NCBI GenBank assembly: GCA_022828595.1 | Contig: JAKGHH010000002.1 | Span: forward strand, 105,273,254 to 105,337,253 | Direction: 5' to 3' | Source of the DNA: Nelumbo lutea | Lineage: Eukaryota > Streptophyta > Magnoliopsida > Proteales > Nelumbonaceae | DNA length: 64,000 bases | Part shown: positions 56,500-64,000 of the stretch, piece by piece | Position numbering within the stretch: the first letter of the stretch is position 1 | Layout: every line of letters begins with the position of its first letter | Notes under the pieces: generated by a model | Database searches by the model: none | What the model was told of the DNA's origin: nothing | What the model saw: the letters and a program-made list of their open reading frames with translations, nothing else | Program-made: the position numbers and the translations under genes

Positions 56500-57178
56500 A
56501 TTACATTCCTGTTTCTACAAGCCACCTTTGTACCATGCCCCTCGAGGCACGTCCAAACAAGTCCATCTTACACAACAATCCAGTTCTTGTACTCCTAACA
56601 TGGGTGTCTATTAGTTTGTTTACTACTAGAACCCCATCCACCAACTGCTTTCCCTCAATAGAAGCACCTTGGAACTCCAAAATAACATAACCCACAACTG
56701 ATTTGAGTCTTTTGGCTAACACTTTGGATAATGTTTTATAAACACTACCAAATGAGATTGATCGGCCTTAAATCCTTAAGTTCTTCAGCCCCCTTTTTTT
56801 CTTAGGGATAAAAGAAATAAAAGTGGAGTTTAGGCTTCTTTCTAAAGCAGTAGAAGAATGAAACTCTGAGAAAACTGCCATTATATCCTCTTTTAGGAAA
56901 CCCCAACACATTTTGAAAATCTTCATAGTGAAGCCGTCTGGGCCAGGAGCTTTATCACCTTCCATTTCATTTTTGCTTCCCATACCTCTTGTTTCGTAAA
57001 CACCCTCTCTAAATTCCTCATCTGTTTTTCTAACAAACTACTGAACTCCAGCCCATCCACCTTAGGTTTTCTCTTCCATTCTTCCTTGTAAAGTTTAGCT
57101 GCATTTGTCATTCTTTATTTTAAGGACTTATCTCCTTTTTGCAGTAAAAATTCCCCTATGAACACCAAGTTTTTGATT
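56500..57178 (-). pseudogene. LINE reverse transcriptase N-terminal fragment
   Basis: Minus frames in order: KLYKEEWKRKPKVDGLEFSS and LERVFTKQEVWEAKMK (57111-56960), EGDKAPGPDGFTMKIFKMCW and STFISFIPKKK (56983-56768), ASIEGKQLVDGVLVVNKLID (56722-56501). These correspond to RT blocks 0-2 of plant LINEs. The catalytic FADD block is absent. Confidence 0.85.
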
Positions 57179-57222
57179 TCAAAAAGGAGATAAGTCCTTA
57201 AAATAAGGAATGCCAAATGCAG
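57108..57222. repeat. Inverted duplication beside the Copia LTR
   Basis: GCATTTGTCATTCTTTATTT..AAGGACTTATCTCCTTTTT (about 57103-57147) is repeated in inverted orientation at 57179-57222 with two mismatches, separated by about 33 bases. Both arms are LINE ORF2 sequence. The right arm ends where the Copia LTR begins. Confidence 0.85.
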
Positions 57223-57224
57223 CA

Positions 57225-57523
57225 TGTGAATGATTTGATTAACACTAGTTCAGTCCTAGGTCTGGAGTAAGAAAGAAAGAAGAAGAGAAAGAAGAGAGGA
57301 GAGAAAGAAAGTGTTCGGCTAGAGAGAAAAGAAAGTCAATCACTCTCGGTCGACCCATCTTATATTTATACTTTGCATTAGAATACAAAAGACAACTCTG
57401 TCCCCCATTAAGTATGGGACACACAACTTAAACATAGACAAAATAGATAACTGATCTATAGGTTACTCATCTTTAATTAAAAGGAAAAATGACCAAACTA
57501 CCCTTATATTGCCAACTCTTACA
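57225..57523 (-). repeat. Copia 3' LTR
   Basis: 299 bp, TGTGAATGATTTG...CTCTTACA; near-identical to 63193-63494 apart from indels, including the GAAA microsatellite length. Confidence 0.9.
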
Positions 57524-57624
57524 CTCCCCCCTCAAGTTGGAGAGTATATATCATATAATCCCAGCTTGTTACATATGTAATCCACTCTTCCCCGACTCAA
57601 CCCTTTTGTAAACAAATTAGCCCA

Positions 57625-57831
57625 CTAGTTTCTTGAACTCACATGTGTTGTACTTACCACTCCACTAATTACCTTTTCTCGTACAGAGTGGTAGTCAACT
57701 TCAATATGCTTTGTTTTTTCATGAAAAACTGGATTAGAAGAGATGTGGATTGTGGTTTGGTTATCACAGTACAACTTCATAGGCCTGTCAATTAAGAACC
57801 CCATCTCTTGCAAAAGGTTTTTCAGCCACAC
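57625..57831 (-). pseudogene. Copia RNase H C-terminal fragment
   Basis: Minus frame: WLKNLLQEMGFLIDRPMKLY, CDNQTTIHISSNPVFHEKTK and HIEVDYHSVREKV, the last part of Copia RNase H (CDN..AI.I..NPV.H.RTKHIE.D.H..R). Catalytic Asp of CDN retained. Confidence 0.9.
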
Positions 57832-58728
57832 TAGTTCACATGTAGTATGAGTAATGGTCCTGTATTCAGCTTCTTGCTACTACGTTTTGTTTCTTGTTCT
57901 TCCAAGTCACCAGATTGCCACCGAGGAAGGTACAATACCCTACCCAATCAGCATTTGTGTACCCCTTTATCTAAAGAGTTCCTTCACTCTTGTATAACAG
58001 TCCACAGCTTGGAGATCCCTTCAAGTATATAATAATCCTTAGAACTGCATCCAATGTACAACTTGGGGATGTTGCATAAATTGACTCACCATACTGCAAA
58101 TGATATATCTGGTTGAGTAATAGTCAAGTAGTTCAAGTTACCCACCAACCTCTTGTACCTCCCAAGATCTTCAAATTTTTCACTTACATCAGTACTCAAC
58201 ATTTGGTTTTATAGGTATTTCATCCAGTTTGGCACCCAATAACCTTGTCTCTTCAAGCAAATCAAGGGCACACTTTCTTTGGCACAAGTTAATACCATGT
58301 CTTGATCTTGCAACTTCTATTCCCAAAAAATATTTCAGCTTACCAAGTCTTTCGTTTGGAAGTGATCATGTAGAACTGTCTTTAACTTATCAATCCCATT
58401 GCTATCACTACCAGTTATGACAATGTCATCCACATAAACCACTAACAAAATCTTTCTAGCCTCTGATTCATAGATGAACACAAAATGGTTTACTTGGCAC
58501 TGTTTCATGCTAAAGTCCCTCACTACTTCATTGAATTTGTTAAACTACGTATGTGGAGATTATTTCAACCCATGAATTGCCTTCCTAAGTTTGCAAATTT
58601 TATCATCCTCCCCCTGAGCAACAAACCTTGGTGGTTGCTCCATATATACCACCTCAAGAAGATCACCATGTAAGTAAGCATTTTTAATGTCAAGTTGAAA
58701 GAGGGGCCAATCATACATTATTGCAAAA
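57832..58728 (-). pseudogene. Copia reverse transcriptase and start of RNase H
   Basis: Minus-strand pieces: FAIMYDWPLFQLDIKNAYLH and GDLLEVVYMEQPP (about 58728-58640), CQVNHFVFIYESEARKIL and LVVYVDDIVITGSD (58500-58400, intact YVDD), then RNase H text up to 57840. Stops and frameshifts interrupt it. It continues from KIGLVRVLIS at about 60240 across the solo LTR. Confidence 0.85.
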
Positions 58729-58828
58729 GAAATTGATGTAACCGTTTCTGGTCGCGTACCAATGTTTTGTGATGTAAAATTTTTTTGGCTAAGTACCTCG
58801 TTATTTGACCCACTGGTGACGTGCCTTG

Positions 58829-58965
58829 GTGATGAGCTACTTGGTGGTGAACTGCCTGGTGGTGAATTGCCTGGTGGAGAACTGCCTGGGGGCGAACTGC
58901 CTGGTGGCGAACTGCTTGGGGGCGAACTGCTTGGTGGCGAACTGCCTGGTGGCGAACTCCCTACT
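58829..58965. repeat. 15-bp minisatellite, 9 units
   Basis: GGTGGCGAACTGCCT repeated about nine times with a few substitutions. In frame it would read (G)GELP repeats, but no gene context supports translation. Confidence 0.95.
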
Positions 58966-59017
58966 AGGCCTGTGACTTAGAGTGGTGGAGCTCCCTGGTG
59001 CAGCGCAACTGACTGCC

Positions 59018-59275
59018 CTCTGCATGAGGTGGTCTTCTTTCCTTTGTAGGCAGTGGGAGCTGAGGGACCTACGAGAACTCCATCTTTTCCTCCTCTTTGT
59101 AGGTGGCGGGGGCTGAGGGACCTATGGGAATTCCATCTTTTCCCCTCTGCATGAGGTGGTCTTCTTTCCTTTGTAGGCAGTGGGAGCTAAGGGACTTGCA
59201 AGAACTCCATCTTTTCCTCCTCTTTGTAGGTGGCGGGAGCTGAGGGACCTGTGAGAACTGAATCAGAGGACCCGG
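59018..59275. repeat. About 129-bp tandem duplication
   Basis: CTCTGCATGAGGTGGTCTTC..CTTTGTAGGCAGTGGGAGCT..TTTTCCTCCTCTTTGTAGGT occurs from about 59018 and again from about 59147. Each unit itself contains two GTAGGYRGYGGGRGCTGAGG words. Confidence 0.85.
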
Positions 59276-59534
59276 GGGTATTTTTCCGGCGGGGGCTCTC
59301 CGACGCTTAAGTTAGCACTCTGATTGTAGAGAGCTTTGAAGATAATATTGGAGAAACGAGAGAGCTAGAGAGTAGGGATTACCTCCACATTTTTTACCTC
59401 TCCTTCCCCTTTGGAGGGTGAGGTCTTTATATACCGGAGTCCTCACGGGTTAGGTGGGTGAAAAGCCTCCAAACGGCAAGACTCGTCACATCCCGTCAGA
59501 ACTGGGGTATGGTGGTGAACTCCTTGAGTTCGTC

Positions 59535-59690
59535 AGGTTGGTGCTTGTGTCAGGCGGCCAGGTCGGTGCCTGGGCTAGGTTGTCAGGGCGACGCCTGCAT
59601 CAGTCGGCGAGTCGGTGTCTAGGCCAAGTTGTCAGGTCGGCGCCTGTGTCAGTCGGCGGGTCAATGTCTAGGCCAGGTCGTCAGGCAGGA
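59535..59690. repeat. About 57-bp minisatellite, near three units
   Basis: GGTCGGTGCCTGGGCTAGGT..TGTCAGG-type units recur around 59560, 59615 and 59665 (variants GTCGGTGTCTAGGCCAAGTT, GTCAATGTCTAGGCCAGGTC). Confidence 0.75.
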
Positions 59691-59744
59691 GATCTTCTTG
59701 CGATACGCCAAACTACTCCTGTACCGAGCTTCTCTACAAGTGAC

Positions 59745-60165
59745 GAGCTGCCTATGGCGAGCTGTCTGCGGCAAGCTGCTTATGGCGAGCAGTGGCATGC
59801 TGCTTATGGCGAGCTGCCTGTGGCGAGCTGCCTATGGCGAGTTGCCTATGGCGAGCTGCCTGTGGCTAGTTGCTTATGGCGAGCTGCCTGTCGCGAGCTG
59901 CCTGTGGCGAGCTGCCTGTGGCGAGCTGCTTATGGCAAGCTGCCTGTGGCGAGCTGCCTATGGCGAGCTGTCTATGGCGAGCTGTCTATGGCAAGCTGTC
60001 TATGGCAAGCTGTCTGTGGCAAGCTGCTTATGGCGAGTAGTGGCTAGCTGCTTATGGCGAGCTGCCTGTGGCTAGCTGCTTATGGCGAGTAGTGGCATGC
60101 TGCTTATGGCGAGTTGCCTGTGGCGAGCTGCCTGTGGCGAGCTGCTTATGGCGAGTTGCCTGGAG
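59745..60165. repeat. 14-bp minisatellite, about 28-30 units
   Basis: Units of TATGGCGAGCTGCC / TGTGGCGAGCTGCC in a row with small indels. Because 14 is not a multiple of three, any open frame through it cycles over 14 residues. Resembles the 15-bp array at 58829 in its core GGCGARCTGCCT. Confidence 0.95.
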
Positions 60166-60233
60166 GCCATACTTAGTTGGCATGATGTGCCACGTGTCAC
60201 AATTTCACTAGAGGGCCAAATCTGCCCTCATCA

Positions 60234-61035
60234 GAAATCAACACCCGAACTAAGCCAATCTTAGCCATAGGAGAGAATGTCTCCATATAGTCAACACCAT
60301 ACAATTGAGAGTAGCCTTTTGCTACTAACCGAGCTTTCAACCATTCAACGCTATCATTTGGAAGATATTTTATTGTGTACCCACTTACATCCAACAACAT
60401 GCTTACGAAGAGGGAGAGTGGTAAGCTCCCATGTGTGATTGTGTGGCAGTGCAGACAATTCCTTTTCCATTGCTTGTTGCCACCCTGGAGAGGCAATGGT
60501 TTGCTAGAGGACCTAGACATTCTTAGGAATGGAAACAGAGGATAACAGAGATATAAACTGTCGACGAAAAGCAGAAAGGTGAGTAATAGAAACATAATGG
60601 GAAATAGGATGAGATGTACAACTACGTTTACCTTTGCACAATGCAATGGTAAAATCAAAGTTAGAAGGAGGCACAACTACTGGATCCGTCGACGAGGAAT
60701 GAATTGGAGGAGCCAATGCTCTTTTGTGAGTATACACTTGTGTGATTGGTGGCCTTTCAATATTAACCTGTACTGGAGAAGATGATGACTGGGACACAAC
60801 ATGAACTATAGGAATGGGGTCTTCAACTGGAATTGGAAGTGGAAACACAGGAGGAGGAACATCAGAACTAGAAAATAATGGAGCAAATTCAAAGAAAATG
60901 ACATTAGAACACATAAATGCATGATGATAGTTGTGGTTGTAACACTTGTACCCTCTTTGGGTTTGAAATAGTCAAGAAAGATGCATTTTGTAGCACATGC
61001 AACTAACTTATTTAGCCTAGGCCCTAGATTATGAA
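60234..61035 (-). pseudogene. Copia integrase-RT connection
   Basis: Minus frames: TKCIFLDYFKPKEG (about 60985-60945, cf. KCIFLGYS..QKGY), a Pro/Ser-rich linker, SHPISHYVSITHLSAFRRQF, LKARLVAKGYSQLYGVDYME and TFSPMAKIGLVRVLIS. The integrase catalytic core that should precede KCIFL is absent. Confidence 0.8.
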
Positions 61036-61157
61036 TAGACCTATTCATGGGCCAGGCTCGGGCTTGGCTTTTGCCAAAATTTGAATGGGCCTGGCCTGAA
61101 GCCTGGACCCGATGCAGTGTAAAGTTAGGCCTGAAGCTCGGCTCGTGAACATGTCTA
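61036..61157. mobile_element. 122-bp hAT-type MITE (family D) with perfect 8-bp duplication
   Basis: Starts TAGACCTATTCATGGGCC and ends CTCGTGAACATGTCTA, imperfect inverted copies. ATTATGAA is repeated exactly at 61028-61035 and 61158-61165. Inserted in the Copia pol region. Confidence 0.85.
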
Positions 61158-61800
61158 ATTATGAACAAAACAGACAACCAAAAACTCTGGGAGTAAGAGG
61201 AAATGGAGATAGAGTAAGAAACAAATATGAGAAAGGTGATTGACTTCCAAGGATAGACATGGGCATCCGATTGATGAGAAAACATGATGCAAGAAGACTA
61301 AATTGCTACTTTTGTACCATCACCATCAAGGTAATACAATCCACTTGCTTTATGCCCTCCTCCGATCTTCATCATTGTTTTGATATCCTAAAACACAAGA
61401 AGAGGGGTAAAAGGTTATGGAATAATTAAGAGATTTAGTCAATCTACCAATAGACATGAGGTTAAAAGGAAATTTGGGTACTCATTAGACAAAGGATAAA
61501 GATAAAGATGTGATGTCAACATCATCAACACCACAATTGGGAGAAGTAGAACCATTAGCAAGGGTCACTGTTTATGATGTGGAAGATTGGGAGAGAAGAA
61601 AACACACTGAGTCCCAGTTATATGATCAGAGGCTCTAGAGTCAATAATCCAATGTGAAGGTTTGGATGCCAAACAAGCCATACTTGAATGAGCAAGAGTG
61701 GCTGTATTCTGTTAAGAGGATGTCTAAAGAAATTTCTCGTACTCATCACGTGGGACACTCACCATTTCCTTCCAGAAGCACCTGTAGATGTTGAGGGTGT
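61158..61800 (-). pseudogene. Copia protease and pre-integrase remnants
   Basis: The minus strand near 61640 reads HWIIDSRASDHITG (protease, DSGA changed to DSRA). Near 61400-61330 it reads KIGGGHKASGLYYL (GAG-pre-integrase). Stops are frequent. Confidence 0.75.
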
Positions 61801-61844
61801 CTGATCAGCCTATTGGTTCTCACCAATTGTGCCACCACCACTAG

Positions 61845-62710
61845 TCATAGCATTGAGCATTGATTGGCCCAAGTATTGGGTGGACCATGTAAGTCATAAC
61901 AGAGGTTAACAATATGCATGGTTTTTGAACTGTTGTTGACCCGGATGGTTGGATTATTCGACCTGGGAACTGTCCTGGCAACCGGTTCTGTTTTACCCCA
62001 AACCCGATCCTGGGGAAAAACTGTTGAATGGTTCAATGACCTGTTGACCCAGGCGGTTGAATCATTGACCCGGAAACTAGTGGCCATGGTTCCGGTTCTG
62101 GGTCGTTTTTTAAAACATTGATAATATGTCCATTTAATCCACAATATGTGCACCTGAATGAGCCTAATATTTGTGCCAAAACAGGTCCATATTCAGATTT
62201 CAATCCCATTAAAAACCTTGTCACATCAAACTTTTCCCGTTGCTGCTGAATTTTAACATCTGAAGTCAAAGGGTGATACACATTAAGCTCATTAGGAAGA
62301 TATTTCGTACTTGCATAATACTCCTCTAGACTCTGATTTCCCTACTTCAGGTTAAAGTACTCCCGATAAAGTTGGTATACTCTTGTGGTGTTATCTTGGC
62401 CAGAATAAAGTTTCTTAGCATGGTCTCAAATCTCTTTAGTTGTATCCAAGAACATAAAATTCACACTAATTTTAGGCTCCATGCTATTCTACAACCAAGT
62501 CATAACCTGTGTATCCTCTTGTTCTCACTCACTATACCTCGGAGAGTCAGAAGAGGGTTTTTCCTCCTTCACATGTTTTACCTTCTTCTTGGCTCTCAGA
62601 AACACTTCCACCAATTTAGCCCATGGCACATAGTTATCACCATTTAATTTGATGGAGGTCATTTGTACATTTAGGTAATTGGGGGAAATTATAACCAGTT
62701 TTATTATCAC
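61845..62710 (-). pseudogene. Copia gag with zinc knuckle split by a MITE
   Basis: Minus frames: TSIKLNGDNYVPWAKLVEVF (62670 on), QQQREKFDVTRFLMGLKSEY and GPVLAQI (62245-62170), then the knuckle CTYCGLNGHI interrupted at 62121 and resumed as HIVNLCYDLHG at about 61915. Rejoined without the MITE it has the CCHC spacing (C-x2-C-x4-H-x4-C). Confidence 0.85.
61917..62120. mobile_element. hAT-like MITE (family C), copy 2
   Basis: 204 bp, CATGGTTTTTGAAC...GTTTTTTAAAACATTG, inverted termini like those of 44857-45122. Flanks ACAATATG (61909-61916) and ATAATATG (62121-62128) agree at 7 of 8. Inserted in the gag zinc knuckle. Confidence 0.75.
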
Positions 62711-63175
62711 TACCCTCTCCGGTTGTTGCTATTGTAAATAAAAGGTCACCACACACCACAAAAGAAGGAATTCAACTACAAGAAACCCTACTGCTGTCAT
62801 AGGGTTTAGCACCAAAAAAGAAACCCTACCACTGTCGCACACATGCAGATGTAAACAAAGAGAAAAGCAGTCCATATGCATACCTATCAATCAGCATTTC
62901 CACATAGTCGAAATCCAGTCAACTATATGGTTCTGTTCACACTTGTCCACAACCAGCGCTCTTCGAGTCATCAGTTAGAGGGTTTCTAGCAAACCACCGA
63001 GACGAACACCACCACAGCAACTGGAGGCATAGTTACCTCCTAGTAGGAAAAACGACCACTCTTTTTTGGCCTCTTATCGAACCTCCAATTGGTTTGTGAC
63101 TTATTTCAAAAACCATGTCTGATATGGCGATCCAAGGAGAAGGAAAGGAGAAAAAGTGGATTCTAAACTGATTTT

Positions 63176-63192
63176 CTAGTGCTCTGATACCG
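63176..63192 (-). other. Copia primer-binding site
   Basis: The minus strand reads CGGTATCAGAGCACTAG directly inside the 5' LTR, close to the initiator-Met tRNA complement TGGTATCAGAGC. Confidence 0.85.
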
Positions 63193-63494
63193 TGTGAATG
63201 ATTTGATTAACACTAGTTCAGTCCTAGGTCTGAAGTAAGAAAGAAAGAAAGAAAGAAAGAAAGAAGATAAAGAAGAGAGGAGAGAAAGAAAGGGTTCGGC
63301 TAGAGAGAAAAGAAAGTCAATCACTCTCAGCCAACCCATCTTATATTTTAGTCTTTGCAAATTGCATTAGAATGCAAAAACAACTCTATCCCCCATCAAG
63401 TATGGGACAGACAACTTAAACACAGACAAAATAGATAACTCATCTTTAATAAAAGGAAAATGACCAAACTACCCTTATGTTGCCGACTCTAACA
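63193..63494 (-). repeat. Copia 5' LTR
   Basis: 302 bp, TGTGAATGATTTG...GACTCTAACA; partner of 57225-57523. Contains a GAAA microsatellite at about 63237-63265. Confidence 0.9.
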
Positions 63495-63499
63495 CAGCC

Positions 63500-64000
63500 T
63501 TAGTAACATTCTGCTGCCTTTTAATTCTTGCTTCATCCTCTACCTCTTCCCCATCTATGACCAGATTCTTTATTAGATTTTCTCGTCTTCTAGCATTTGC
63601 AATTTTGTTGAAAAATCTGTATTTTTTATCACCCTCCCTCTACCCTTATGTCTGCATTTTATTTCCTCTTGGAAAGCAAGTTTGTCAAAGTTCGCTTTGG
63701 CACTTCACCTCCTTTATCTTCCTGTGAGATTTGTCCATTCTCTTCAGCTTTATCCACCTCCATTATGATATCCACACTCTTTCCTTCTTATCTCCACTCC
63801 TTAAATACCAGCTTCCTCCTAACCTTTATCTTCTCCTTGAGGCATTTTAATTTCTTACCAACTATAAAGCTTGCTGAACCTTCAAAGTGAAATTGAGACC
63901 ACCACAACTCTAATAGACTCACAAAGTTTGAGGGATCTAAATTTGTCCAATTGACTTGATTTGGTGCGTCATTATATAGGTTTCTCAATTACCTGCACAA
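63500..64000 (-). pseudogene. LINE ORF2 linker between endonuclease and RT
   Basis: Minus frame 63988-63788: FVSLLELWWSQFHFEGSASF and KLKCLKEKIKVRRKLVFKEW, then pieces equivalent to RFFNKIANARRRENLIKNLV and EDEARIKRQQNVTKA. This is the helical linker preceding LINE RT. It continues off the window. Confidence 0.75.

Larger units (their letters stand above)
58734..60233 (-). mobile_element. 1.5 kb solo LTR full of minisatellites
   Basis: Exactly 1500 bp with TGATG...CATCA ends and perfect 5-bp duplications GAAAT at 58729-58733 and 60234-60238. Removing it restores the Copia RT reading VRVLIS-FAIMYDWPLFQ. It has no coding domain and no second LTR or primer site inside, so a solo LTR is the simplest reading; strand is uncertain. 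It contains four tandem arrays, listed separately. Confidence 0.85.
57225..63494 (-). mobile_element. Copia retrotransposon with both LTRs, interrupted three times
   Basis: Minus-strand element. 5' LTR 63494-63193; primer-binding site (CGGTATCAGAGCACTAG on the minus strand) just inside at about 63192-63176; gag 62710-61845; protease remnant near 61640; integrase C-terminal and connection 61285-60234; RT and RNase H to 57625; polypurine tract 57524-57540; 3' LTR 57523-57225. Flanks CAGCA (57220-57224) and CAGCC (63495-63499) agree at 4 of 5. The interior carries a solo LTR (58734-60233) and two MITEs (61036-61157, 61917-62120). The integrase core is missing and the protease DSGA reads DSRA. 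Confidence 0.9.

Noticed and set aside
58762..58980. GELPG-repeat protein
   Set aside because: Product of the 15-bp minisatellite inside a solo LTR; no start context or homologue.
59454..60075. Cys/Trp-rich repeat proteins of up to 197 codons
   Set aside because: Open only because the 14-bp minisatellite lacks stops; lies wholly inside a solo LTR.
1..64000. CRISPR arrays, bacterial operons, organellar DNA
   Set aside because: No regularly spaced palindromic repeats with unique spacers; introns, LINEs and LTR elements show that this is plant nuclear DNA.

Overview
The window looks like nuclear DNA of a flowering plant. It is AT-rich, has spliceosomal introns, one gene for a plant-type mitochondrial complex I subunit, one gene for a plant COM1/GR1 (CtIP/Sae2-like) repair protein, and many plant-type LINE, Copia, MULE and MITE remnants. 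A woody early-diverging eudicot or magnoliid would fit, but the sequence alone does not settle the lineage. Only two intact host genes are visible: a 117-residue NDUFB11/ESSS-like complex I subunit on the minus strand (24199-24552), and COM1/GR1 on the plus strand (52659-55079, two coding exons plus an intron in the 5' UTR). A third gene is represented only by its first exon: an MBD10/11-like methyl-CpG-binding protein (41915-42010).

Layout. 1-7.9 kb is intergenic, with MITEs, tRNA-derived SINE-like heads and a 2.3 kb AT-rich element whose ends are inverted copies. 7.9-11.3 kb is a decayed minus-strand LINE that keeps ORF1 and the start of ORF2. 13.9-23.4 kb is a LINE cluster on both strands, including a 4.07 kb plus-strand LINE inserted into a minus-strand LINE. 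24.0-24.7 kb holds the complex I gene. 24.83-26.90 kb is a Mutator-like element with long terminal inverted repeats and a perfect 9-bp target duplication, possibly carrying an ankyrin-coding scrap. 26.9-34.8 kb is a minus-strand Copia element with 1.9 kb LTRs, interrupted in its integrase by a solo LTR of its own family. 37.4-39.96 kb is a second, 5'-truncated Copia. 40.58-50.65 kb is bracketed by two diverged ~0.7 kb LTRs with a matching 5-bp target duplication; no gag or pol is recognisable inside it, but the orphan MBD exon and its intron, a hAT-like MITE, a LINE scrap and a 67-bp minisatellite are. 51.9-55.1 kb is COM1. 55.6-57.2 kb and 63.5-64.0 kb are LINE fragments. Between the last two lies a third Copia (57225-63494), itself interrupted by a 1.5 kb minisatellite-rich solo LTR and two MITEs.

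The two host genes are unrelated in function (respiration; meiotic and DNA-end repair). Most of the window records successive transposon insertions, and target duplications allow several to be ordered. The strongest unusual items are the LTR pair enclosing an MBD first exon, the MULE with a possible captured coding fragment, and the nested minisatellite-bearing solo LTR.
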